Shown: positions 9,051 through 17,957, counted from the stretch's first letter. The stretch is 64,000 nucleotides of DNA from JAXGMV01 sp040768445 (GCA_040768445.1 JAXGMV010000001.1:310001-374000), one strand, 5' to 3'. The notes: a model not told the origin generated them from the letters alone. Program-made: numbers and translations.

Positions 9051-9086
9051 GATTAAAAAGGATACAATCAAATAGATTGTATCCTT
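9051..9086 (-). terminator. Rho-independent terminator of rplS
   Basis: A perfect 12-base-pair stem (AAGGATACAATC with GATTGTATCCTT) and a five-base loop is followed on the minus strand by TTTTTAATC. It lies about 30 bases after the rplS stop codon. Confidence 0.9.
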
Positions 9087-9117
9087 ATAAAAGCGATTAA
9101 TCCAGTATAAAGCCGGT

Positions 9118-9462
9118 CTAAAATTTTTGCTTGAGACGAGCACGCTTGCCGGTCAGTTCCCGCAGGAAGTTCAAACGGGCACGACGAACCTTGCTGTGGC
9201 GCTCAACGACGACTTTATCAATGCGCGGTGATCGGGTCAGGAAAGTTCTTTCCACACCGACACCATTTGACGCAACACGCCTTACTGTGAAGGTTGAGCC
9301 AACGCCATTCTTGCGCGAATACAACACGGTGCCCTTAAATTCCTGGATACGTTCTCGGGTACCTTCTTTAATTTTCACATGAACGCTGACCAGGTCTCCG
9401 GGGATTAACTCCGGTACGTTCGGGTTTTCAGGTGCATCAACTGCTCTCAATAAATCGCTCAT
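9118..9462 (-). CDS. rplS: 50S ribosomal protein L19
   Basis: This 114-residue protein has the standard L19 sequence: VPELIPGDLVSVHVKIKEG near residues 17-35, RIQEFKGTVL, GVGSTFTVRRVASNGVGVERTF and RSPRIDKVVVERHSKVRRA. It sits at the 30S-50S interface. AAGGA lies seven bases upstream of the start codon. It appears monocistronic, with its own promoter upstream and a strong terminator downstream. The usual neighbours trmD and rimM are not adjacent. Confidence 0.98.
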   Translation of the reverse strand: MSDLLRAVDAPENPNVPELIPGDLVSVHVKIKEGTRERIQEFKGTVLYSRKNGVGSTFTVRRVASNGVGVERTFLTRSPRIDKVVVERHSKVRRARLNFLRELTGKRARLKQKF

Positions 9463-9518
9463 CTTACAATCCTTACGTTAATAATCAAAAATTCATGCAC
9501 CTCACGGCGCGAAGGCAG

Positions 9519-9527
9519 ATTATAACA
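9519..9527 (-). promoter_or_regulatory. Extended -10 promoter of rplS
   Basis: TGT-TATAAT on the minus strand, 56 bases before the rplS start codon. This implies a 5' leader of about 45-50 bases carrying a normal Shine-Dalgarno sequence. No good -35 is visible. Confidence 0.6.
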
Positions 9528-9605
9528 TGCATTTGAAATAGGGTAAAGGCGATTCTGGGAGGAAAATCCTGCCAGATTTTTTTACTTATTCCTGCTATGC
9601 AGCAC

Positions 9606-11465
9606 TTATTCTAACTCATTGTGGAGGTTTTGGGCGATTTGTTCGGTTATGCCGTTAACCTGCATCAACTGCTCAACTGTTGCAGAGCGAATGCCTTCAA
9701 TCGAACCAAAATGTGTCAGCAGCGCCTTGCGCCGAGCCGGGCCTATACCAGTCACGCTGTCCAACCGTGAAGCCAACCCAGCCTTGCTGCGTTTGTTACG
9801 GTGAGCAGTAATGGCAAAACGGTGCGCCTCATCACGAATGCGCTGTACCAGGTAGAGCGCTTGCGAGTGACGCGGCAGTATCACCGGGTCATGCATGCCC
9901 GGCAAGAACAGTTCTTCGTTCTCTTTTGCAAGCCCGGTAACCGGGACATTTTCCAATAAATTAAACTCCTCCAATACCTTTACAGCCCTGCCAAGCTGAC
10001 CCTTTCCACCATCCACAATCAACAGGTCAGGCAGCAGGGCAAAAGAAGGGTCCTTTTTGCTGCCAACACCGGTCTCTTCCCGTGCAGCCTGCCAGCGCTT
10101 GAAGCGCCGCCTGAGTACTTCCTCCATGCTGGAAAAATCATCCGGTCCAGTGACAGACTTGATGTTAAACCGCCTATACAATCCCTTGCTGGGTACACCC
10201 TGCTCAAATACCACCATACTGCCCACAGCCGCCGTCCCCAGGATATTTGAAATGTCATAGCACTCAATGCGGTTTGGCGGTTGCTGGAGATCCAGCGCTG
10301 TTTCCAACTCGGCTAACGCCTCAGATTGGCGGTTGGTATCAGCCTGCCACTGGGTGCGCAGGGCTTTCAATGTTTCCACGGCATTTTCGGTTGCCATCTG
10401 AATCAGGTCAAAAGCATCACCGCGGCGAGGCACTTTCAGTTTCACCTTCTCACAGTTGCGCTTGGTCCTCAACCAGGTTTGGATGAGCTTTGCCTCTTCT
10501 ATGTCCCTTGGCAACAACACCTCATCCGGAACGGAAGTAGCTTCTGTGTAAAACTGTTTCAAGAACTGGCTGATCACTTCGCTGTCAGCTGCTTCTTCAG
10601 TGCCTTCCAGTATAAAATATTCCCGCCCAATCATCTTGCCGCTGCGAATGAAAAAGATCTGTACACACGCTTCGCCGTCCTCTCGGGCAACGGCAATGAC
10701 ATCTGAGTCAGTCTGGTCACTGGAGATGACTTTCTGGCGCTGAACAACCGTTTCAATCCCACGGATCTGGTCTCGAAATGAAGCTGCTTTTTCAAACTGC
10801 ATGGCTTCAGCAGCCAGTTCCATCTCAGACTGCAGCCTCTGAAGAATTGGATCCGTCCTGCCCTGCAGGAACTTGCACAGGTCATCCATCATCTGCCGGT
10901 AGCCTGCCTGATCGATGGCGCCGATGCACGGGCCAGTGCATAATTTGATATCGTAATACAGGCATGGCCGGCTGTCGGTACCGGTAATTTCACGGTCACA
11001 GCTCAGGTAAGGAAAAATCCGCCGCAGTACATCCAGTGTCTGATGCACCGCCCAAACAGAGGTGTAAGGCCCGAAGTAGCGTGAGCCATCCTGCACAACC
11101 TGGCGGGTGACAGTTACTTTTGGATAAGGGAGATGCCAGTGTACTTTGATATATGGGTAGCGTTTGTCATCCTTCATCAGGATGTTGTAGCGCGGCCGGT
11201 AGCGCTTGATCAAATTCATCTCCAGGATCAGCGCTTCCAGCTCAGATTCCACCACGATCCATTCAAGATCAACGATATTGGCGACCAACTGCTGTGTCTT
11301 GATATCCTTTTCGCTGTTATTAAAATAAGAGCGCACTCTGTTGCGCAGGTTGATTGCTTTGCCAACATAAATCACACGCCCCAGGTTGTCCTTCATGACA
11401 TAACAACCCGGCTTAGTTGGCAGCGTATCCAGGATACCCTTGAGATGATCAGAAATATCAGTCAT
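9606..11465 (-). CDS. uvrC: Excinuclease ABC subunit C
   Basis: This 619-residue protein is close to the usual UvrC length. Domains in order: the GIY-YIG nuclease domain (residues about 15-95, with GCYVMKDNLGRVIYVGKA), a UVR motif that binds UvrB (about 200-240, MQFEKAASFRDQI), the RNase-H-like C-terminal nuclease domain (about 380-540, with RIECYDISN, LLIVDGGKGQL and RDEAHRFAI), and a tandem helix-hairpin-helix end (VTGIGPARRKALLTHFGS). It makes both incisions in nucleotide excision repair. No Shine-Dalgarno sequence precedes the ATG; instead a -10 hexamer is placed for leaderless transcription. Confidence 0.97.
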   Translation of the reverse strand: MTDISDHLKGILDTLPTKPGCYVMKDNLGRVIYVGKAINLRNRVRSYFNNSEKDIKTQQLVANIVDLEWIVVESELEALILEMNLIKRYRPRYNILMKDDKRYPYIKVHWHLPYPKVTVTRQVVQDGSRYFGPYTSVWAVHQTLDVLRRIFPYLSCDREITGTDSRPCLYYDIKLCTGPCIGAIDQAGYRQMMDDLCKFLQGRTDPILQRLQSEMELAAEAMQFEKAASFRDQIRGIETVVQRQKVISSDQTDSDVIAVAREDGEACVQIFFIRSGKMIGREYFILEGTEEAADSEVISQFLKQFYTEATSVPDEVLLPRDIEEAKLIQTWLRTKRNCEKVKLKVPRRGDAFDLIQMATENAVETLKALRTQWQADTNRQSEALAELETALDLQQPPNRIECYDISNILGTAAVGSMVVFEQGVPSKGLYRRFNIKSVTGPDDFSSMEEVLRRRFKRWQAAREETGVGSKKDPSFALLPDLLIVDGGKGQLGRAVKVLEEFNLLENVPVTGLAKENEELFLPGMHDPVILPRHSQALYLVQRIRDEAHRFAITAHRNKRSKAGLASRLDSVTGIGPARRKALLTHFGSIEGIRSATVEQLMQVNGITEQIAQNLHNELE

Positions 11466-11471
11466 GCAAAA

Positions 11472-11480
11472 ATTTTATCA
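11472..11480 (-). promoter_or_regulatory. Extended -10 of uvrC, leaderless spacing
   Basis: TGA-TAAAAT on the minus strand, with six bases between the hexamer and the uvrC ATG. Transcription would start at or next to the start codon. Confidence 0.55.
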
Positions 11481-11563
11481 CAACGGTAACTCAGTAATGC
11501 TATAGCCATAGCAGATGTGTTAAGATAAGCATCATTTTATAAACGTCATCGAGGTGAAACGAT

Positions 11564-12625
11564 ATGTCACTTTTTCATAACAAAGTTGAAGGCAGGCTGC
11601 GCGCTCCCTGGCGTATTGCACTAAACTTTTTCCTATTTTTTACTGGAACAAACATCTCCGGCGCGGCTGCAGGTATTGCTGGTGTCTCGGTATCAATGGC
11701 GTTGGGCTGGCTCCCTTTGGAAACACTTTCAAACCCTGAAAACATGACGGACACAGTGATGAATCTGCTGCTTTCATCACCGCTGGTTTTCTTTTTGAGC
11801 AGCGTCGGTAGTTTGCTGGTGATTGTAATCATAACAGCTGTAAGCGCGAGATGGATTGACCGTAGACGGTTTACAGACTACGGGTTGAATATCTCGCTAA
11901 ATTGGTGGGGAGACCTCGCATTCGGTCTGCTTCTGGGTGCAGTATTAATTTCCGGCATTTTCTTGTTTGAACGGCAGGCTGGCTGGCTTCGCATAACCGG
12001 TTACATGCAGTCGCCGAACAACCTGGCATTTCTACCAGCATTTTTGATGATGCTGTTTAGTTTCCTGGCTGTTGGCATCTATGAAGAGCTGCTGGTACGC
12101 GGCTACCAGATGCGCAATATCGCTGAAGGACTGCACACTGAGAAGGTATCAAAATTCACCGCATTAATCCTTTCCTATATCCTCACATCTGCCTGGTTCA
12201 GCTTGCTGCACCTCTTTAATCCCAACACATCCCTGGCGTCCGTCATCAACCTGGTCGTCTCAGGGTTCTTCCTGGGGTTGGGTATGGTACTGACCGGCAG
12301 ACTTGCTCTGCCCATCGGCCTGCACATCACCTGGAATTTCTTCCAAGGCACTATTTTTGGCTTTCCTGTCAGTGGATTAAATACCAAAACTTCACTGATC
12401 GCTATTAAAATTACCGGCCCAACTTTATGGACCGGCGGTGATTTCGGCCCGGAGGCCGGCTTGATCGGGTTGGTTGCCATGCTTCTCGGCATGGGTGCCA
12501 TCCTGTTGTATGTTAAGTTAAGCAACAGATCGCTGTCTGCAGCAGCACACCTGTCTGAGTACCGGCCGCCTCACAAAAAGGCTGTCGACGGACAGTTTCC
12601 CCCTTCGAATAGCACTGATCTATAG
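11564..12625 (+). CDS. CPBP family intramembrane glutamic endopeptidase
   Basis: This 353-residue membrane protein has about eight hydrophobic segments. It carries the three CPBP (Abi) motifs: EELLVR with Glu174, Glu175 and Arg179; WFSLLHLF with His216; and HITWNFF with His254 and Asn258. All catalytic residues are present, so an active intramembrane protease is likely, with substrates unknown. GAGGTG lies seven bases before the ATG. The stop codon overlaps that of the convergent gamma-glutamyltransferase gene. Confidence 0.9.
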   Translation: MSLFHNKVEGRLRAPWRIALNFFLFFTGTNISGAAAGIAGVSVSMALGWLPLETLSNPENMTDTVMNLLLSSPLVFFLSSVGSLLVIVIITAVSARWIDRRRFTDYGLNISLNWWGDLAFGLLLGAVLISGIFLFERQAGWLRITGYMQSPNNLAFLPAFLMMLFSFLAVGIYEELLVRGYQMRNIAEGLHTEKVSKFTALILSYILTSAWFSLLHLFNPNTSLASVINLVVSGFFLGLGMVLTGRLALPIGLHITWNFFQGTIFGFPVSGLNTKTSLIAIKITGPTLWTGGDFGPEAGLIGLVAMLLGMGAILLYVKLSNRSLSAAAHLSEYRPPHKKAVDGQFPPSNSTDL

Positions 12626-14251
12626 GAGTGTCATGGCGCAGCCATCTGAACGCGGGTCACTACCCGCCCACAGAACACCGCTCTGCGGGTCGCGCCAGAT
12701 AATCTGTCCCTTGCCAAATTCGTACCTGCCGTAACCGCTGATCGGCTTAACTCGGTGACCCAACTCAGCCAGCGCTGCCATGGTCTTTACAGGAATGCCT
12801 TCTTCCAGTGATACCAACCCCAAATCAGCATTTGCCTGAATGCAGAAGCGCGGCCGGTCCAGGACAGACTGCGGATCAAGCTGGTCATCCACCATGCCTA
12901 CCGTCACCTGCATGTGTCCCTGCGGCTGCATAAAGCCGCCCATCACACCGAAGCTGGCATACAACTTGTTATCAGCTGCATAGGTTGCCATTGCAGGGAT
13001 AATAGTATGGTACGGACGCTTACCCGGCGCCAGTGCGTTTGGATGGTCAGGATCCAGGTTGAAGTTTGCGCCGCGATTCTGCAGGGCAAATCCCAGGCCA
13101 TATGGCACAATTGCAGAGCCAAACCCCATGTAAACACTATTGATAAACGAGCAAGCATTCCCCTCTCCGTCAACCACTGACAGGTAAACTGTATCGCTCC
13201 TTCCGGCAGGATAACCGTGCTGCACTTCCTGATTGGCTGAGTTCATGCTGATCAGTTTGCGCCGTTCGGCGGCGTAACTCTCCGACAGCATCTGGGATAC
13301 TGGAATATTGTAAGCAGTTGGGTCAGTCACATAGCGGCGTGCATCGGCAAAAGCCAGGCGCATCGCTTCAATTTCAAGATGATAACGTTCAGGCGAAAGC
13401 GGGTCATATTGCGTAAGATCGTAGCCGGACAGGATGCTCAAAGCCATCAAAGCTGCTATGCCCTGTCCATTTGGCGGACACTCCCAGACCCTGATGCCGC
13501 GGTAGTCTACGCTGATCGGATCAACCCAGGTGCTCTCGTGCGCTGCAAGGTCTTCAACTGTCAAAACACCGCCGGCTTCCTGCACAATTGAAGCAATGGA
13601 TTCAGCAATATCACCCTGGTAAAACGCCTGCTTGCCGCCCTCTGCAATTTTCCGCATCGTTCGGGCAAGGCCTGGGTTGCGGAAGATTTCGCCTGCTTGG
13701 GGACCTCTGCCATTGATGGTTAATTCAAGCCCGTTCAAACTCTTACTCAATACCAGGCGCGCTGAAGCCTGCCATCCGTGAGCTGTAATTGGTGCAACAG
13801 GGAACCCACCCTCAGCCAGCCTAATCGCCGGTGCCAGCACCTCAGCCATGTCCAAACGTCCATATCGGTTGACCGCATCACACCAGCCTGCACAGGCGCC
13901 AGGAACAGTGACGTTGTAAGGGTGTCTCGCCGGTAGAGAGTTAATCCCTTCTTTTTTCAGCCTTTCCAGGCTGAGCGCTAACGGCGCCCTGCCAGAGGCA
14001 TTCAGTGAATATACCTGCCGGCTCTCCGCATTGTAAATCAAGCAAAACGCATCGCCGCCCAAGCCTGTTGAACCTGGTTCAGTGACATTGAGCGCAGCCG
14101 CGGTAGCGACAGCAGCATCAACAGCATTACCTCCTTTTTGCAGTACTGCCAGTCCAGCAGCTGTTGCCAGAGGTTGGGATGATGCTACAGTACCGTGTGT
14201 TCCAACGACTGGTGACCGGTGTGTAGCAAACTCCAATTGATGCTCTTTCAT
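12620..14251 (-). CDS. Gamma-glutamyltransferase family protein
   Basis: This Ntn hydrolase has 543 residues. The start chosen is the third in-frame ATG (MKEHQLEFATHRSP) because GGAGAG precedes it by four bases; two earlier ATGs add six residues. The small-subunit nucleophile Thr is in GRSDTVYLSVVDGEG (residue about 354), where autocleavage of the precursor would occur. The large subunit has GGNAVDAAVATAAALNVTEPGSTGLGGD. There is no signal peptide, so it is predicted to be cytoplasmic, unlike the periplasmic E. coli enzyme. It hydrolyses or transfers gamma-glutamyl groups, for example from glutathione or other gamma-glutamyl compounds. It starts 43 bases after selD and may share its transcript. 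Confidence 0.92.
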   Translation of the reverse strand: MKEHQLEFATHRSPVVGTHGTVASSQPLATAAGLAVLQKGGNAVDAAVATAAALNVTEPGSTGLGGDAFCLIYNAESRQVYSLNASGRAPLALSLERLKKEGINSLPARHPYNVTVPGACAGWCDAVNRYGRLDMAEVLAPAIRLAEGGFPVAPITAHGWQASARLVLSKSLNGLELTINGRGPQAGEIFRNPGLARTMRKIAEGGKQAFYQGDIAESIASIVQEAGGVLTVEDLAAHESTWVDPISVDYRGIRVWECPPNGQGIAALMALSILSGYDLTQYDPLSPERYHLEIEAMRLAFADARRYVTDPTAYNIPVSQMLSESYAAERRKLISMNSANQEVQHGYPAGRSDTVYLSVVDGEGNACSFINSVYMGFGSAIVPYGLGFALQNRGANFNLDPDHPNALAPGKRPYHTIIPAMATYAADNKLYASFGVMGGFMQPQGHMQVTVGMVDDQLDPQSVLDRPRFCIQANADLGLVSLEEGIPVKTMAALAELGHRVKPISGYGRYEFGKGQIIWRDPQSGVLWAGSDPRSDGCAMTLL

Positions 14252-14294
14252 AATGCTCTCCATGATCATAATATTAATCAGTAAGTTTCAACCA

Positions 14295-15362
14295 CTAGAT
14301 GACAGAAATACCGCTGCCTTCAGTGACTTCACCTATTACCCAGGCAGGCTGTTTAAGACTTTCAGCCTGGCGTAAAAGGGGTTCAACCTTGTTGTCATCT
14401 ACAGCGAACAACAGGCCGCCTGAGGTTTGCGGATCAAACAGGCGCATACGGTCAACCTCTGAGAGCGCCTCAGAAAAATCAATGTGCGGATTGTAGAAAT
14501 GCTGGTTGTCCCAAGCACCGCCAGGGAATATGAAGGCTTTTGCATATTTGTCAGAGCACGGCAGGAACGGAATGCTTGAGTGATAAAACACAAAGTGCAC
14601 CTGGCTGGCAGCTGCCATCTCATAGGCATGTCCAAGGAAACCAAAACCGGTGATGTCTGTTCCGCCATGAACACCTGCTGAGACAGCCAGATCAGCGGCA
14701 TGGTTATTGAGTCTGCTCATCCAGCCTACCGCTTCAGCAACATCCTGCGGGTCAGCTTTTTGCTGTTTCAAGGCTGTGGTGATGGTGCCAAAACCGAGCG
14801 GTTTGGTTAAGATCAGTCTCTGGCCAGGCCTGGCGCCGCTTTTCTGCATCACCTGGTCAAGCTGCACAAACCCGAGCGCAACAAGTCCGAATTTGGGTTC
14901 ATTATCCTGTATCGTATGTCCACCAGCGATCACTGCACCAGCTTCCCGTGTCTTCTCAGCGCCGCCGCGCAGAATCTCAGACAGAAAGTCATTGGGCAGC
15001 TGCGGCGGCAGTGCAGCAATGTTTAGTGCCAGGAAGGGTTTACCACCCATGGCATACACATCCGACAGGCTGTTGGCAGCGGCAATGGCGCCATAATCAT
15101 AGGGGTCATCGACGACTGGCGTAAAAAAGTCGGTAGTGATGACGATGCCGCGCGTATCATCGATGCGCCAGACGGCAGCATCATCAGGCGTATCGAGGCC
15201 GGCAATCAAATCAGGATAATCAGCTGCATTGTATATATTTTTGATTGGGCGCAGAACCTGCGCCAGCGCTTCAGCGCTTAATTTAGACGCTCAACCCGCA
15301 CAGTTAGAATAACTTGTTAGCCGGATTGTCTTTGCGTCTGGTTTTATCTCGGGATTTTCCAT
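14295..15362 (-). CDS. selD: Selenide, water dikinase containing selenocysteine (in-frame UGA at codon 24)
   Basis: SelD makes selenophosphate from selenide and ATP for selenocysteine and selenouridine synthesis. An uninterrupted frame exists only to 15209, which would begin in mid-domain. Reading upstream through one TGA at 15291-15293 gives a full 355-residue SelD from the ATG at 15362, with IRLTSYSNCAGUASKLS at residues 13-29. Sec24 aligns with catalytic Cys17 of E. coli SelD (GAGCGCK), and Lys27 aligns with its Lys20. Later motifs are intact: TPDDAAVW, TTDFFTPVVDDPYDYG, AMGGKPFLALN, AGGHTI, TKPLGFGTITTA and DPQTSGGLLFAV. A bacterial SECIS-like hairpin follows the UGA. The use of Sec implies that selA, selB and selC exist elsewhere in the genome. 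No Shine-Dalgarno sequence is seen; TATAAT lies seven bases before the ATG. Confidence 0.93.
15248..15293 (-). promoter_or_regulatory. Bacterial SECIS element in selD
   Basis: On the minus strand the UGA (15293-15291) is followed, after 26 bases, by GGCGCAGGTTCTGCGCC (15264-15248). This is a perfect seven-base-pair stem with a GUU loop. The loop starts with G, about 33 bases after the UGA, within the range given for bacterial SECIS hairpins. The apical GCAGGU-UGC part resembles that of E. coli fdhF. A second small stem (AGCGC/GCGCU) lies between the UGA and the main hairpin. Confidence 0.85.
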
Positions 15363-15369
15363 AGGCTTA

Positions 15370-15375
15370 ATTATA
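15370..15375 (-). promoter_or_regulatory. -10 hexamer of selD, leaderless spacing
   Basis: TATAAT on the minus strand, with seven bases before the selD ATG. It lies downstream of the terminator of the preceding gene, so selD has its own promoter. Confidence 0.6.
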
Positions 15376-15414
15376 ACTTTAAACAAAACCTTCAATTATC
15401 AATTAACCGATATT

Positions 15415-15451
15415 CGATAAAAAAATCAGGCCGCCTTGTGAGCAGCCTGAT
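15415..15451 (-). terminator. Rho-independent terminator after the band-7 gene
   Basis: A stem of ATCAGGC with GCCTGAT, extended by two more pairs across a mismatch, is followed on the minus strand by a run of seven T. It separates the band-7 gene from selD. Confidence 0.85.
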
Positions 15452-15492
15452 GATAACTGTGGTGCACTAAATTTATCCCTCGTCAAAAAAAA

Positions 15493-16536
15493 TCAAGGTT
15501 CAATTGGAAGTTCAGGCGTCGTTGTTGGCTGCATTTCAGGCAGTGGGAACAGGAAAGGCGTATCGTTGGGCAGCAGCATCACGTCGATATTAGGCGCGAG
15601 CTTGGTAATGTACTGGTATGTTAGCAGTTCAGGTTTGTCCATAATTGCTTCATTAATCCTGATTAATGCCTGGGCTTCTGCTTCAGCTTCAAGCAGGCGT
15701 GCATCAGCTCGCCCCTTTGCATCAATCACAACTGCATCTGCCCGTCCCTGGGCTACCTGTCGTGCCTGTTCAGCTTCCTGCTTTTTCTGCTCCACCACAA
15801 ACTTCGCCTGCTGAGCTTGCTGTTCTGCAATTTGTTTCTGCTCCACTGAGGCGGCATATTCATCTGAGAACGAGATGTTTCTCAGGACAAAATCGGACAA
15901 CAACAGACCATTTTCTGACAGTTTCTGCTTCATTGCCAGGTTCATCATCTCTACCAGCTCAGCACGCTTGCTGCTGTACACTTCTTCAATACCAAACTGC
16001 GAGACGGCATCTCGAATAACACCCCTTGCAACAGGCCTGACGAGGTCAGACGAATAGCGGTCCTGCCAGGTAATGTGCACCTCTATCACATCCTCAGGAT
16101 TGACGCTGTAAATAATTGAGGCATCCACCAGGACTTTTTGGCCGTCTGCCGTACGAGCTTCGATTGAGTCATCGCCAGCATTTAGACCTTCGTTGGGTGC
16201 AATTGACATGGTATAAGTCTGTTTTGAAATCGGGTAGCGTACTACTGACTCGGCGAAGGGGATGATCTAGCGCAAGCCTGGCTCTAGAATCACATCCCGG
16301 TATCCTTTGGGCGACAGTGCAGAGATGACAATTCCTCGTTCCTGTGGATTGACAAAAACCAGACCGGCACTGACTGTGGACAAGATAATTGATATAACAA
16401 GGGTAATCAATAGTAACGATCCACCGCCCTTCATGGGGGTCTTTTTTGACACACGGAACAACACCAGCGCACCAACGCCCAGGAACGCAATCCAGGCAAG
16501 TGACGCAATTACACCTATCAGGTTAGCAATATTCAT
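15493..16536 (-). pseudogene. Band 7 / SPFH (prohibitin-like) protein gene interrupted by one in-frame amber codon
   Basis: The frame from the ATG at 16536 (GAGGAG six bases upstream) to the stop at 15493 is intact except for TAG at codon 90 (16267-16269). Residues 1-89 hold two hydrophobic segments and the start of the band-7 domain (VNPQERGIVI, VILEPGLR). Directly after the TAG the same frame continues with IIPFAESVVRYPISKQTYTMS, as expected of prohibitins, and then an Ala/Gln/Glu-rich coiled coil (about residues 230-300). A Trp is plausible at this position, so TGG to TAG by one base change is the simplest cause. Either the gene is newly inactivated, or the base is a sequencing or assembly error, or the stop is suppressed. 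If functional, it would be a membrane scaffold protein. Confidence 0.8.
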
Positions 16537-16631
16537 GGTTTTCTCCTCAAAAACAATAAGCGAAACAAGTACCACTGATTATATCCATTTTTTGAATCAA
16601 TAACAGCTCATCCTGCTGAAGATTGTCATGG

Positions 16632-16637
16632 TATCAT
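16632..16637 (+). promoter_or_regulatory. -10 hexamer before the PIG-L gene, leaderless spacing
   Basis: TATCAT with seven bases before the GTG start at 16645. Confidence 0.4.
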
Positions 16638-16644
16638 TCCTGCC

Positions 16645-17409
16645 GTGAATATCCTGGCATTATTTGCCCATCCTGATGATGAAACCATGCTTGCCGGTGG
16701 AACACTGGCAGCGCTGGCAGCCAGCGGACACGCCGTTCACGTTTTACTTGCGACACGCGGCGAAGGCGGTGAGAATGGTGAGCCTCCTATATGCAGCATA
16801 GAAGCGCTTGGCCTGGTACGTCAGGCTGAAGCAGCCTGTGCGACAGAGATTCTGGGCAGTCAGTCTTTGACATTTCTCGATTACGTTGATCCCCGGATTG
16901 GCCCAGGTGACCAATTATTTGCCTTCGAAGCTGATTTTATTACACTCACATCACAGATCAGGAACGCTGTTGAATCAAAGTCAATTCAAGCTTTGATCAC
17001 TCACGGCAGTAACGGGGAATATGGACACCCGGCACACCTGTTAGTTCACAGGGCAGCTGTGGCTGCAGTACAGTCCATACCTGAAAGCCGGCCTTTCCTC
17101 TACACAGTGCAGGCTGGTTATGATAATCACCCAAAACCGCGCATCATGAACCATGATGACCCGGCACACCTTGTGTTGGATATCTCATCTATACTCGAAA
17201 CAAAGATACAAGCTGCAAGCTGTCACCGCACCCAGCATGCCTCTTTTGTCCGCCGTCCTTCACAGGCAGCCGGCAGGCAGCTGCCCCTAAGGGATGTCAT
17301 CCTGGCTGAGGAAAGTCTGCACCGCCTTATGCCCACTTACCAGACTGGTGCAAGTGACCTGTTATTTGATAGCTTCCCTGAAACAATGAAATTGACTGTG
17401 ACCGGTTAG
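16645..17409 (+). CDS. PIG-L (LmbE) family deacetylase
   Basis: This 254-residue zinc-dependent deacetylase starts at a GTG; an ATG 17 bases upstream is out of frame. The metal-binding motif FAHPDDETMLAGGTL is at residues 7-21, and a second zinc-binding segment, HGSNGEYGHPAHLLVH, is in the middle of the protein. Relatives remove acetyl groups from N-acetylglucosaminyl lipids, mycothiol or bacillithiol precursors, or related sugars. No thiol-biosynthesis gene is adjacent, so the substrate is unknown. The TAG stop shares bases with the TAA of the convergent dtd gene. Confidence 0.88.
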   Translation: MNILALFAHPDDETMLAGGTLAALAASGHAVHVLLATRGEGGENGEPPICSIEALGLVRQAEAACATEILGSQSLTFLDYVDPRIGPGDQLFAFEADFITLTSQIRNAVESKSIQALITHGSNGEYGHPAHLLVHRAAVAAVQSIPESRPFLYTVQAGYDNHPKPRIMNHDDPAHLVLDISSILETKIQAASCHRTQHASFVRRPSQAAGRQLPLRDVILAEESLHRLMPTYQTGASDLLFDSFPETMKLTVTG

Positions 17410-17843
17410 TAATCCAACCAAATCGTTACCGGACCATCATTTAAAATCTCTACCTGCATGTACGCCCCGAACTCACCGGTTTGCGTGGGTATCCCCCTGG
17501 CAGATAAAGCTTCAGCAAAGTAATTGACCAGCGGGCTGGCAATTGCCGGCGGTGCGGCGTTGACGTAGGAAGGTCGGTTTCCTTTATGCGTGTTGGCATA
17601 GAGGGTAAATTGTGAGACAACCAGCGCTGCACCACCCGTATCCAGCACAGACAGGTTCATCTTACCCTGGTCATCTTCAAAAATCCGTAGTTGGGCGATC
17701 TTTTTCGCCATGCTGTCGGCTTTTGCTTCGTCATCGCCGGGTCCAATGCCAACCAAAATTACCAGTCCTGGACCAATTTTTGCTTTGACAGTTCCATCAA
17801 TCGTTACACTGCCGCGGCTGACACGTTGAATGAGTGCTCGCAT
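17406..17843 (-). CDS. dtd: D-aminoacyl-tRNA deacylase
   Basis: This 145-residue protein has full DTD length. It carries both active-site signatures: VVSQFTLYA near residues 76-84, and the C-terminal NDGPVTIWLDY with the Gly-Pro of the cis-proline motif. It starts MRALIQRVSRGSV, as the family does. It cleaves D-amino acids, and glycine from mischarged tRNAs. A purine-rich stretch with GGAGC lies just before the ATG. Confidence 0.96.
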   Translation of the reverse strand: MRALIQRVSRGSVTIDGTVKAKIGPGLVILVGIGPGDDEAKADSMAKKIAQLRIFEDDQGKMNLSVLDTGGAALVVSQFTLYANTHKGNRPSYVNAAPPAIASPLVNYFAEALSARGIPTQTGEFGAYMQVEILNDGPVTIWLDY

Positions 17844-17902
17844 GCTCCGCTCCTCTTCCTGATCATTGATATTTCTGTTTCATTATAATGGAAAGGCAGT
17901 GA

Positions 17903-17935
17903 TTAAAAAAACAGACCGGATGATACCACCCGGTC
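17903..17935 (-). terminator. Rho-independent terminator of trpS
   Basis: A six-base-pair stem (GACCGG with CCGGTC) and a ten-base loop is followed on the minus strand by TGTTTTTTT. It lies 22 bases after the trpS stop codon. Confidence 0.8.
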
Positions 17936-17957
17936 CAATCTCTAACAAATCAACACG

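Noticed and set aside
14295..15209. selD taken from the TTG at 15209
   Set aside because: The start would delete the conserved N-terminal segment and catalytic residue; reading through the UGA restores them.
16267..16269. Pyrrolysine or programmed read-through at the band-7 amber codon
   Set aside because: No known Pyl-containing family of this kind and no pyl genes or read-through context visible; a point mutation or base error is simpler.
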